Source of the DNA: JABWCE01 sp964617955
GTDB lineage: Bacteria > Bacteroidota > Bacteroidia > NS11-12g > UBA9320
Length of the DNA stretch: 64,000 nucleotides
Assembly (NCBI GenBank): GCA_964617955.1
Contig: CAZTXB010000001.1
Coordinates: 234,423-298,422 of the forward strand
Direction of reading: 5' to 3'
Below the pieces are notes generated by a model. The model was not told the DNA's origin. It searched no databases and worked only from the letters and a program-made list of their open reading frames with translations. Position numbers and translations under genes: made by a program. Positions 27,643 to 35,996 of the stretch are shown one piece after another (positions within the stretch are counted from its first letter, which is position 1; each line of letters begins with the position of its first letter).

Positions 27643-27684
27643 TATGTTTAAATTTTTAAGTATGGTGTATTTGTATTACAATCA

Positions 27685-28029
27685 TTAGATGCCCCACCAG
27701 GTAAACAGATGGCTTATCATATTATCTTCTTCTCGTGCCACCCGTTCATCGGCATTTATCAATTTCATGGCAAATTTGAGAAAATCCAGGCGTTCTTTTT
27801 CTGTTGATTCATGTAAAAAGTCATACGCCAGTCTCTCAAAATGTTCCATATACTTACCTTCCTCTAAGTTGCTTAAAACCTCTGTAGCCTGATCTAAATT
27901 ACCTCCCAAAGGAAAATTTGTTTTTATATAATCAATGATAACGCCACCTTCCTGAGGTGTGAACTCACCATCGGCTTCCGAAATGAGGGAGAGCATTTGA
28001 AACCCGGCTATATCTTTGTTAAATTTCAT
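27685..28029 (-). CDS. Small TerB-like helical protein
   Basis: A 114-aa all-helical protein. GFQMLSLISEADGEFTPQEGGVIIDYI near the N terminus and AMKLINADERVAREEDNMISHLF near the C terminus form the duplicated acidic AD-x(5)-E motifs of the TerB-like superfamily (tellurite-resistance TerB, DjlA N-domain, YebE). The molecular function of these small cytoplasmic proteins is unclear. It is the gene immediately before paaE with a 42-bp gap and could be the first cistron of the paa transcript, though no functional link is known to me. Assignment by motif only. Confidence 0.62.
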   Translation of the reverse strand: MKFNKDIAGFQMLSLISEADGEFTPQEGGVIIDYIKTNFPLGGNLDQATEVLSNLEEGKYMEHFERLAYDFLHESTEKERLDFLKFAMKLINADERVAREEDNMISHLFTWWGI

Positions 28030-28064
28030 TCTCTTACAGTAACAATTAGGACAAATCTATTTTG

Positions 28065-28072
28065 TAATTTTG
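28065..28072 (+). promoter_or_regulatory. Bacteroidota-type -7 box (TAATTTTG)
   Basis: TAATTTTG fits the TAnnTTTG consensus of the Bacteroidota housekeeping sigma factor and lies 21 nt before the ATG of the outer-membrane protein gene. No good TTTG -33 element was found at the expected spacing, so this is a candidate only. The same octamer occurs 24 nt before the ATG of the metallopeptidase gene at 43894. Confidence 0.4.
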
Positions 28073-28093
28073 GAATGCAAACTTAGAGTAATT

Positions 28094-28711
28094 ATGGTAA
28101 GGTTAAAAATGATATTCATCTTTCTTTTAGGGCTGTTCATATCATGGCAGGGATGCGCACAAAATTTTAAGGCACAATTGTTGGGTGGCCTAAATGTAGC
28201 GCAGGTTGATGGGGACAGTTACAGCGGATACAATCAGCCGGGAATTATTGGGGGTTTCGCTATTTTAAGAGAGAAAGGCGAGGTATACAATTACGGATTT
28301 GAGCTTACTTATTCCCAAAAGGGAAGTCATAAAAAAACAACGGAAGACGACCCCTTACTGTTTAAACTTCGCTACTCCTATCTGTGTCTTCCCATTTTTG
28401 TCGATATTAAAAAACTTGGAAAGAGCATGGATCAGGTCAGGCTTCGCATTGGTTTGTCCAATAACTTTAATATCCAATCCAAGGTTGATTATGGATACGG
28501 ATGGAATGATAATACGATCAAACGACACGAACTCAGTGGCATATTCGGAGTTGGGTATCAAATGAATAAGGAAATTGGCTTTATGCTTAGGGCAGAAAAC
28601 AGTATCATAACCATTGGTACACCTCCTCCAAGTCGCAGTCAGAACTATAGGATTGGGAGAGGCTTATACAACCGCATGTTCAGTTTTATTTTCACCTACA
28701 ACTTGCAATAA
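28094..28711 (+). CDS. Outer-membrane beta-barrel protein (PorT/OMP_b-brl_2-like)
   Basis: A 205-aa exported barrel protein from ATG 28094 (alternative ATG at 28109; the frame is open to a TTG at 28070). A hydrophobic signal segment ends at about GCAQNFKAQ. The mature part begins FKAQLLGGLNVAQVDGDSYSGYNQPG, the usual opening of the small 8-stranded barrels of Bacteroidota (PorT-like), followed by alternating strands, YSYLCLPIFVDI, LRIGLSNNF, and ends FSFIFTYNL with a C-terminal amphipathic strand. The specific role is unknown; PorT itself is a T9SS factor but this protein is not clearly PorT. Confidence 0.78.
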   Translation: MVRLKMIFIFLLGLFISWQGCAQNFKAQLLGGLNVAQVDGDSYSGYNQPGIIGGFAILREKGEVYNYGFELTYSQKGSHKKTTEDDPLLFKLRYSYLCLPIFVDIKKLGKSMDQVRLRIGLSNNFNIQSKVDYGYGWNDNTIKRHELSGIFGVGYQMNKEIGFMLRAENSIITIGTPPPSRSQNYRIGRGLYNRMFSFIFTYNLQ

Positions 28712-28840
28712 GGGTTTTGATTCATTAATGATCTGACACAACCGTCGGCATCGCAAAAGTGATCCGAAATTAGAGCAAATATTTATTTTTTATAAAACGC
28801 CCTTTCTGATATTAGAAGGAAGCTAAGGCGCTTTGGCTGA

Positions 28841-29155
28841 CTAGCGAATTTTATAGTTTAAACTCTGCCACCCACCGCCATTGTATACCTTTTTAAAACC
28901 TTCCGATTTTAAAATGCTTTTGGCCTGGGCGCTTTTTAAGCCTGAAGCGCTGCAAGTGATAAAGGTTTTATGTTTGTCCAAAGTCCCTATTTGCTCCAGC
29001 AATAGGCTAAGGGGCAAGCTGTGGGATTTGGATATATGACCGTTTTGAAATTCTTCACGAGTCCGGACATCAATAATGATGGCACCATTTTTAACTAAAT
29101 TTCTAAAATCGAGTTTAATACCAATTCCAATTAATGTTTTTATACGTTCAATCAT
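28841..29155 (-). CDS. Rhodanese-like sulfurtransferase domain protein
   Basis: A 104-aa single rhodanese domain. IIIDVRTREEFQNGHISKSHSLPLS is the classic rhodanese motif and the active loop TCSASGLKSAQA contains the persulfide-forming cysteine (C-S-A-S-G-L-K-S), so it should be catalytically competent. No signal peptide; probably cytoplasmic. It lies 190 bp downstream of the Crp/Fnr gene on the same strand; Crp/Fnr plus rhodanese pairs are frequent in Bacteroidota, which suggests a redox or sulfur-related stress role (inference). Confidence 0.88.
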   Translation of the reverse strand: MIERIKTLIGIGIKLDFRNLVKNGAIIIDVRTREEFQNGHISKSHSLPLSLLLEQIGTLDKHKTFITCSASGLKSAQAKSILKSEGFKKVYNGGGWQSLNYKIR

Positions 29156-29346
29156 TCTTTAAATAAATATTCTATTTCTTTTTTAATTTACTCTTGTTTA
29201 CGCCGCCACTTTTTTTTTATTTCGACCTTTTTACGCCTTTATCTACCCTCAAATTATTGCTAAAACCCAAATACTGTCCTTTCTTGATTAAGTAGCTTGC
29301 AACACATTTCTCACAAGAATAAACACTGCTTGTCATGTTATGGCTT

Positions 29347-29946
29347 TTATGATAAAAGTTCAATTTTGTTTCTGCTCAATTTGAGTACTCCGTTTTCTTC
29401 CATTTGCTTTAGCAACCGTGAAACCACAGTCCTCGCGGTTCCCAGGTCCTCTGCCAATTGTTCGTGGGTTGCTTCTATCGTTTTGCACCTTATTAATTTC
29501 GCTTTATGCTCCAAAAGATTATGCAGCCTTTCGTCTACTTTTTTAAAAGCCATTGCATTTACCACCTCCAATAAATCTTCAAAACGCTTGTGATAGAGTT
29601 TGAAAATATATTCGAGCCACTCAGGATTTTCTTTAATAAAAAGATTCACCTGATTTATTGAAACAAATATGATCTCTGATGGTTCATCGGCTATGGCTTT
29701 TATTTTACTGGGTTCATGATGAATCCCTCCCAAAAAAGACAAAATGCAAGTTTCCTGATTTTCAATATGATAGAGATAAAAGTTCCTCCCATCATCATCG
29801 GATCTCACAATTTTAAGTGCCCCTTTTAGAACTATGGGAATAGACTGTAAATAAGCCTCCTCATGAATAACGACCTCGCCCTTCTTAAACTTTTTAAGCA
29901 CCCCAACAGCCATGAGCTTGGAAAGAAAATCGTATGAAAGACCCAT
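29347..29946 (-). CDS. Crp/Fnr-family transcriptional regulator
   Basis: A 199-aa regulator from ATG 29946 (an in-frame TTG lies 15 bp upstream). The N-terminal cyclic-nucleotide-binding-like jelly roll is at about 15-120 (KKFKKGEVVIHEEAYLQSIPIVLKGALKIV), and the C-terminal winged helix at about 150-199 (EATHEQLAEDLGTARTVVSRLLKQMEENGVL). The cAMP-contact Arg/Glu pattern of true CRP is not evident and there are no Fnr-type N-terminal cysteines, so the effector is unknown. It precedes the rhodanese gene, a likely partner. Confidence 0.88.
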   Translation of the reverse strand: MGLSYDFLSKLMAVGVLKKFKKGEVVIHEEAYLQSIPIVLKGALKIVRSDDDGRNFYLYHIENQETCILSFLGGIHHEPSKIKAIADEPSEIIFVSINQVNLFIKENPEWLEYIFKLYHKRFEDLLEVVNAMAFKKVDERLHNLLEHKAKLIRCKTIEATHEQLAEDLGTARTVVSRLLKQMEENGVLKLSRNKIELLS

Positions 29947-30170
29947 TTTTAGACGGCTCAAATGTATAGGATACCATTAAGATTGTTTAGCACAGAGTTG
30001 TCCCAAATTGAGATTCATTCAACATCGAGAAGCAATTTGTCCAGTATTCAGGAAGCTTTACGATGTAAAATAATTGCAGCAATATGTATTGCGCTCTATA
30101 TCAATAACTTGGCCTTAATGACTTTCAGATTCCAGATTCGGGTCTTGCTTGGATAATTTGTGTAAAAAAA

Positions 30171-30650
30171 CTAACCCTTTGCCGATTCAAGCATTTCTAG
30201 ACATTCAAAATAGGCCAACAGATCTTCCTCATTTGCTTTTACCGGAGAGATTTGGAATCTTCTCCCACTTTTTTTGTCTTTAAATCTGTAATAGAGATAG
30301 TTAAATTTATCCGACCGCCCCATAATTCCCAAATCGGCTTTTTCGATATAAAAATATTTGTAGCCAAAAAGATTTTTATCCAAATACTCTATGGCTATGG
30401 ATGAAACTTCATTCTTTATGGCAACTTTAGGGAAGAGCAGGAAAATGATCGCAAGACTTATACCCACTACTGCCCCTATCATTAAGAAAGAATAGAAATA
30501 AATCCAGACTTCACTTTCTAAGTTCATCCTAATCATGAGAAAAATGCCTAAAGGAATCAAAGTTACGGAAGGCAGAATTAAGGCAACAACTACCGGCCAT
30601 GCATGGCCTTCGCGCACAACCCGTTCCCTATGTGTGTGCTTTTGAATCAT
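30171..30650 (-). CDS. Small membrane protein, function unknown
   Basis: A 159-aa protein with two predicted membrane helices (about 18-40 and 50-72: VVVALILPSVTLIPLGIFLMI and FYSFLMIGAVVGISLAIIFLLF; stretches approximate) followed by a soluble 85-residue domain (EYLDKNLFGYKYFYIEKADLG onward) that is PH-like in pattern. A basic N terminus suggests both ends are cytoplasmic. No family recognised. The 103 bp between its start and the MITE-like element contain nothing identified. Confidence 0.6.
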   Translation of the reverse strand: MIQKHTHRERVVREGHAWPVVVALILPSVTLIPLGIFLMIRMNLESEVWIYFYSFLMIGAVVGISLAIIFLLFPKVAIKNEVSSIAIEYLDKNLFGYKYFYIEKADLGIMGRSDKFNYLYYRFKDKKSGRRFQISPVKANEEDLLAYFECLEMLESAKG

Positions 30651-30759
30651 TGGATTGGATTTAATTTAGGGGTTGACCTCAACGCTTTAAAATAATACAG
30701 AAGAATCGAAGACATGAGTGGATCTTTAGAAAAATGGATCATCATACACCCTCTATTTA

Positions 30760-31123
30760 GGGCCTGCCGAAAAACACTCAAAGGCTTGATAGGATTAGGT
30801 TGATATTAGTTTTTATTTCTTTTAATGTACGATAAAATTAGTAAAGTATGAAAATGTCATGCATCAAATTCCTTAATAATGTCGTTAGTTCATTGCACAT
30901 GCATTACGCCGATTGGACAAATGTAATAGTCCAAATTTCGTACCTCAATTTGCCCTAAACATTTGCATCCATCGGCATTTACCACTGTATGCTTTACATA
31001 ATATGGGTGTATCATGTAAAGCACATTGGTTTAACTTCGGCGGCTGCAGCTTGAGGTACGTCAAAGTGCATCTGCGCTTTGCCGTCTCGTCCTGCACGCA
31101 CACTGAACTTTTTCAGCAGGCCC
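30760..31123. mobile_element. MITE-like non-autonomous element, 364 bp, with 15-bp terminal inverted repeats and 6-bp target duplication
   Basis: The left end GGGCCTGCCGAAAAA (30760-30774) is an inverted repeat of the right end (31109-31123, reading GGGCCTGCTGAAAAA on the minus strand), one mismatch in 15. The element is flanked by a direct 6-bp repeat, TATTTA, at 30754-30759 and 31124-31129. No transposase ORF is present; an 82-aa ORF that runs through the right half continues into the neighbouring gene's 3' end and is not believable. Inside are nested inverted repeats: CGTACCTCAA/TTGAGGTACG (30939-30948 and 31051-31060) and TGCTTTACAT/ATGTAAAGCA (30990-30999 and 31014-31023). The right end abuts, and contributes the last base of, the stop codon of the T9SS gene to the right. 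A related end occurs at 63953. Confidence 0.88.
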
Positions 31124-34100
31124 TATTTAATGACAGTCACCGTTCCCTTTTGATAATGTGAGCTTCTGTCCCAACCCGTATAGGTTACCTGCCATATAAA
31201 AACCTCCGTTCCTTTCGTCTCTTCTAAATAATTGCCGTCCCAATCCTGATGCTTGTCTTTGGAGTCAAATACTTTTTGCCCCCAACGGTTGTAAACCTGC
31301 ATGTGGTAAGTTTTTACAAAAACAGGGACAAAGCCCCAGGTATCGTTCAACAGGTCGTTGTTTTTTGTAAAAGCATTTGGAACATGCAGTAAAGGAGGTT
31401 GTATGAGGTAAATGCTGTTGCTGCGGCTTGTAGCTGAATGTCCTTTAAAACTCTCATGCCCCACTATGCAATACCAATACCCTCCCCAATCGTAATCGAG
31501 TTCATGATCGTCATAATTCAATTTATTGGCAATGACAGAAGCGATGGGTCGAAGGCTACCTGTATCAACCGAACGCTCTAAGGTGTAGCTGCTCACCCCG
31601 GCTTCCCACAACCTGTAAGGCTGCCAGTCAAGCACATGATAAAAAGGTTTACTTTCGCCAGTGAGCACAATATTGCATCCAACATTCGACTTTTTGCTGA
31701 TATGTCCGCACTGGTCATTTACGACAATGGAGTAGCAAAATGACTCGGATTGCACATTTACGGTTTCATCCATAAAAAAAGTATCCGTTAAATCCTTAAC
31801 GTACTCATAGTTTAGTGTTGGAATATTTTTGGATCGATAGAGCGAATAGGACATAAAGTCCGGTTCGAGGCTTTTAAACCAGCTTACGGAAACATTTTTA
31901 TTGTCCACCACAGTAGCTGTATAAATTTTAGTCGGAATCACAGGAAATTCATCCTCCTGCACCGAATTCACTCTGTAAGAATCCGGTCCTGCAGAGCCAC
32001 ATATATTTACCACTTTCAAATAATAGCCGTAATTCTGCTTGCGCGGATCTGTTACATTGTTGTCAATGAACAATCCTTCACCTATGTTTTTAATGGTATC
32101 GATAACTACTGTGGCGCCATTTGGGAACACTTTATAAAACACGGTATAAGCATAGTAACGCGAATAAGGTATAGCGGACCAGGAAATTTGGAGGTGGTTG
32201 TTTTTAGTAAAAATAAGACATACCGTTTCAGGAGGGTTAATCACCGGTGGCGGATGGACAAGAATTTTAATCTTTGCGCTGTTGGTTTTAAAATCGGGGC
32301 AGCCACGGTCTTTCACTTCGGCTTTTATAACAAAGGTATCCTTTGTGACATGTTTGCATTTTGGCGACCAGGAAAAATTAGAAACCGACTTTCCGACACC
32401 GTAAGCCTTTTTGGGAAATTGAAAAAAATCAGCCTCTATGTTTTGCATTGAGCTAAATACTGTATTGATGGTATCTTCATCAGGGTCCGAAACTGCATAA
32501 TTGAAATTGAGGGTATCAAAAGCCGTTAACTCGAAAAAGGTATCCCTTAATACAGGCTTCAGGTTTAAATTTTCCAGAGCAAATTTAAAAGCGGCATTGC
32601 TGCAACGCGGGCTAATATTTTTTTCGGCAAATGCGCCAGGAGTAGTTGGAAAATCACTGATGGGTCCCACCTGATTTCCCATGGGACAACTCGAACATAC
32701 CGACTGGTAAACCACGCCCTTTTTGTCAAATCGGCTGGTTCCTCCATCCACGTGATCTCCCGTTTGATTTCCGCCAAAATAGGTGGCATACAAAAGCTTT
32801 TTTAGCTCCTTTGAAAAAACGATAATATAAAAATCACTGCCATCTGTACTCTTCTGGGTGGCGTCAGGGGTGACCGGCAAATTTTTTGTCGTGCTTGAGG
32901 GCACTCTGTCGGTGGTAGTTTTACCCCCCCAACCCGAAATAAAAACCCTATTGCATTCAGCCACCATAAAGGCATTGATGGTGATATCCGGTGTTGGGGT
33001 TCCTCCTCCAAAGGTGGCGCTGTAAATAATGGATGATAAATCATTTTTAAGTACCGAGACGAACTGACCTGTGTTTCCCGTATTGTACACTTGACCCACA
33101 ATCGGCACTGTTCCATCGGTTTGTCCCACGACATACACTCTATCCTGATCGTCCAACTCGAGCGAAATAACCTGATCATATCGGTCAGAACCGAAGTAGG
33201 TCGCTTTTATCAGAGATCTGCCGTCAGATGCTATTTTAGCTATATAACCATCGGCCCTTCCACCTTTGTAATTTGGGCCAACGCTGCCGCTGGTATTCAT
33301 AAGTCCTGCTCCTGCTGTTCCTCCGGAAACAAAAATATTTCCACTTTTGTCAAAATCAATGCTGTATATACTGCTGTTAAAATCGCTTCCAACATAACTC
33401 GACCAATACAATTGCGAGGCATCGGGTGAAAACTTGAATATTAAACCTTGCTGAACCTTGGTGGGGTTTGTTTTCTTAAAACCATTTTTGATTTCTATAT
33501 CAGTCGATCCTGTAGAAATTACACCATACATAGCGCCGCTGGCATCGGTAATGATATCGCCTCTAAAATTGTCGGCATAAAAATAATTGGTATTGTTCGA
33601 TTCGTTGAGCCCATCATTGGCTGTACCTCCGTAATAAGTCGAACCTATCAAGGCGTCACCGTTGGCAGAGAGTTTAGTGAGAACAATATCGGCTTTGCCT
33701 TGATTGAAATTGCTATAGGCGTTGGAAGTTGTAGGATAATTCAAGGAAAAGGTTGAACCTAAAATCAACAGATTTCCAGCATTATCAACCACTAAACTGT
33801 GCGGATATTCATTATTGGCACCTCCAATATAGGTGGCATAAATCAGCTGCTTTCCGTCGGAAGAATATTTACTGATGGTAATGTCACAAGGAAACCCATA
33901 ATTGGAATAGATGTCTTCAAGCCCCCCGTTAAATGTGGTGCTAAAGGCTCCGGGTGTTGCGGGATAGCGACCGTTGGGAATGGTTGTGGCCCAGGAGGTG
34001 ATTCCCCCTGCATACAAATTTCCCTGATCATCGTAGGTGGCAGTGAAGCCAAAATTATCGGCTGTGGTGCCCGAGTAGGTAGAAAATACCAATTTAGGGT

Positions 34101-34872
34101 CAATCACCAACTCGTACCCTGAGTTATGGAACTTTTCAGGAATATTAACAAATTCCAAAATATTTTCGTTTAAACGCATCTCAACCGCAACCGATTCAGT
34201 TTGCCCTGATTTACTCAGGAGATAACTTACCGGAACAGTCTCTATATACTCGTTGAGAGATGTTTTAATTTTGAGACTATTATTTATCAAACTCAGCGAT
34301 TCGGCGCCTTCGTATTTAACTTTGATTAAGGCAGGGTTGCTGCCCGCTTTACATACAAAATTGTATTTAAAATCTAGCCCATTGGAAATCAATTCCAAAT
34401 CAATTCCCGGATAGAGCTCTCTAATTAGGAGTTTATGGTACGAATGTACATCCGTGGCCCAATTTTCAGGTTTGTTGCCCAAAAAATAATGATAGGCTGT
34501 GGGAAGTTTTTCGTAATTTTCTATTTTGCTTTCATCAATTTCGGCCCCTATGAAGGTTTGTCGGATGCTATGAAAATGAATGCGGTTTTCGGAATATTGC
34601 TTTTGTAATTTAAATTTGGCCTGGGTACCGGCATGGTGGCTCTTTTCATACAAGTCATGAAACTTTTGGTCGTCATAGAAAAGATATGAAAAGCCCTCAT
34701 CGGAAATAAGCATATTGCCGGAATGAATGGCTTTGTAATATAAAATTTTGGAATCGAGCTGCCCCTTATTTTCAAAAAACTGACCCCTTAAAGATGAATT
34801 TGCAAGAATGGAAAGAGCAAAAACAAACAACCTGAAACAAGTGGTTTCTATATTCAGTAATTTAAAAATCAT
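31123..34872 (-). CDS. Large secreted T9SS type B protein with SBBP-type beta-propeller and fibronectin-like regions
   Basis: A 1249-aa surface/secreted protein. ATG 34872 is preferred over a TTG 15 bp upstream because it sits just before the signal peptide (ending SLRGQ). The first about 245 residues carry the conserved leader of SBBP proteins (FFENKGQLDSKILYYKA, LYPGIDLELI, KYNFVCKAGSNPALIKVKYEGAESL). A propeller made of SBBP-like repeats (FSTYSGTTADNFGF, ISKYSSDGKQLIYATYIGG, LTKLSANGDALIGSTYYGG and others) spans about 265-720, then PKD/fibronectin-like domains. The C terminus (VPNAFTKNNDLLND ... YNRWGQKVFDS) is the T9SS type B (gliding-motility-associated) domain. The stop TAG takes its G from the adjacent MITE-like element. 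Ligand or function unknown; likely adhesin-like. Confidence 0.9.
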   Translation of the reverse strand: MIFKLLNIETTCFRLFVFALSILANSSLRGQFFENKGQLDSKILYYKAIHSGNMLISDEGFSYLFYDDQKFHDLYEKSHHAGTQAKFKLQKQYSENRIHFHSIRQTFIGAEIDESKIENYEKLPTAYHYFLGNKPENWATDVHSYHKLLIRELYPGIDLELISNGLDFKYNFVCKAGSNPALIKVKYEGAESLSLINNSLKIKTSLNEYIETVPVSYLLSKSGQTESVAVEMRLNENILEFVNIPEKFHNSGYELVIDPKLVFSTYSGTTADNFGFTATYDDQGNLYAGGITSWATTIPNGRYPATPGAFSTTFNGGLEDIYSNYGFPCDITISKYSSDGKQLIYATYIGGANNEYPHSLVVDNAGNLLILGSTFSLNYPTTSNAYSNFNQGKADIVLTKLSANGDALIGSTYYGGTANDGLNESNNTNYFYADNFRGDIITDASGAMYGVISTGSTDIEIKNGFKKTNPTKVQQGLIFKFSPDASQLYWSSYVGSDFNSSIYSIDFDKSGNIFVSGGTAGAGLMNTSGSVGPNYKGGRADGYIAKIASDGRSLIKATYFGSDRYDQVISLELDDQDRVYVVGQTDGTVPIVGQVYNTGNTGQFVSVLKNDLSSIIYSATFGGGTPTPDITINAFMVAECNRVFISGWGGKTTTDRVPSSTTKNLPVTPDATQKSTDGSDFYIIVFSKELKKLLYATYFGGNQTGDHVDGGTSRFDKKGVVYQSVCSSCPMGNQVGPISDFPTTPGAFAEKNISPRCSNAAFKFALENLNLKPVLRDTFFELTAFDTLNFNYAVSDPDEDTINTVFSSMQNIEADFFQFPKKAYGVGKSVSNFSWSPKCKHVTKDTFVIKAEVKDRGCPDFKTNSAKIKILVHPPPVINPPETVCLIFTKNNHLQISWSAIPYSRYYAYTVFYKVFPNGATVVIDTIKNIGEGLFIDNNVTDPRKQNYGYYLKVVNICGSAGPDSYRVNSVQEDEFPVIPTKIYTATVVDNKNVSVSWFKSLEPDFMSYSLYRSKNIPTLNYEYVKDLTDTFFMDETVNVQSESFCYSIVVNDQCGHISKKSNVGCNIVLTGESKPFYHVLDWQPYRLWEAGVSSYTLERSVDTGSLRPIASVIANKLNYDDHELDYDWGGYWYCIVGHESFKGHSATSRSNSIYLIQPPLLHVPNAFTKNNDLLNDTWGFVPVFVKTYHMQVYNRWGQKVFDSKDKHQDWDGNYLEETKGTEVFIWQVTYTGWDRSSHYQKGTVTVIK

Positions 34873-34947
34873 TTGTTTAATACACAAAGAGACGCATTTT
34901 TTAACTATAAAGTTGTGTAAAGTTTCACCAAATCGTAAAAATGACCA

Positions 34948-35919
34948 TTATTCGGGATTGTAATCGAATACTTTTACGGTGTAATAGTAAGTTTTGTTTC
35001 CTTTCAATTTTACGGTCACTTCTATTCTGTCGCCTTCCTTTGCCGTTTTCCAATCCATCTCAGGAGTCCAAACCAATGTGGATAGGCCATAACCCTCCGA
35101 TAGTGGTTCAACCTTTATTTTTAATGGCTTTTTATTATAAAGCATGGTGATTTGAGCTTCCGCCAAATCGTCCATCATACTGAAGGACCATTTTTTGAAT
35201 AAAAACATTTTGTTGACATAGCCATGGTAGGGCCAGGCAATGAAATTGGCCTTATAGTAGAGTGTATCTTTAGTTCTAGAGTCGTCTAATGCCCAAAGCA
35301 CACATTTTGTTTTTGTACTTCCATGCCCCCACACCAGACTAAAAGGATAAAGCATCCATCTTCTGTTGCCAAGGGTAGGATTGGTTTGATCGGCCATGAA
35401 GGATGTAATGGCCAAGGTATTGGTCGCGTTTTGCGTGAGCAAACTGTATTTGGCGGCCTCTGCGGCCTCTTCACTGTAGCAGTTCCAAATTTTGGTAGGA
35501 CGATGGTGAAGCTTATTATTGCTTTCCATAACCAGAGCAGCCTTCTGACACCAATTATTTAATTGTGTATCGAGGTAGATTGCAGGAACCCCGGCGCTTA
35601 CACGAAAATAATTAATTCGGTTTTCTATTTTTTCTTGTATGTAATCAGGTATTTCTCCTTTTATACACCCCTTTACGTTGCCATTCCATTCATATTCCGC
35701 AATGCTTTTATTGCCTTCTTTCAAAACTGCGATTCTTGATCCGAAATAATTGATTCTGAAATTTTCTTTGCTAATTTTTAATTCGAGCTGCTCCAGCTTG
35801 ACGTCTTTGCTGTCATTTAATTTTTCAGTTTTGAGTATTTGGAGCGCCCTCATTAAGTTTTTTTCCTCAATGTAAGCGTTGAGCAATGCGTATAAATTTT
35901 CTTTGTATACAGCCACCAT
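34948..35919 (-). CDS. CAP/SCP-like domain protein, probably the 3' part of a frameshifted gene
   Basis: A 323-aa ORF with a CAP-like (SCP/PR-1) domain in the middle (about 98-215: RINYFRVSAGVPAIYLDTQLNNWCQ, ALVMESNNKLHH, WNCYSEEAAEAA) and a C-terminal beta-rich region. It has no signal peptide and its only ATG (35919) lies about 110 bp inside a coherent open frame (SLGSRDRYLILQNFSGTKL and onward) that has no ATG, GTG or TTG and opens exactly at the A10 tract of the upstream TPR gene. Adding one A there joins the two genes in one frame. The product is thus likely the C-terminal part of a secreted TPR-CAP protein. Confidence 0.7.
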   Translation of the reverse strand: MVAVYKENLYALLNAYIEEKNLMRALQILKTEKLNDSKDVKLEQLELKISKENFRINYFGSRIAVLKEGNKSIAEYEWNGNVKGCIKGEIPDYIQEKIENRINYFRVSAGVPAIYLDTQLNNWCQKAALVMESNNKLHHRPTKIWNCYSEEAAEAAKYSLLTQNATNTLAITSFMADQTNPTLGNRRWMLYPFSLVWGHGSTKTKCVLWALDDSRTKDTLYYKANFIAWPYHGYVNKMFLFKKWSFSMMDDLAEAQITMLYNKKPLKIKVEPLSEGYGLSTLVWTPEMDWKTAKEGDRIEVTVKLKGNKTYYYTVKVFDYNPE

Positions 35920-35996
35920 ATCGGGGGCCGGCAGTTTGGTGCCTGAAAAGTTTTGGAGAATGAGGTAGCGGTCTCTGGAACCTAAGCTTAATTTAC

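Noticed and set aside
28741..28750. A further copy of the REP-like palindrome (ACCGTCGGCA)
   Set aside because: Only one half of the core is present and there is no complementary arm nearby.
30913..31161. 82-aa ORF inside the MITE-like element
   Set aside because: It crosses the element border into the antisense of the T9SS gene and resembles no transposase.
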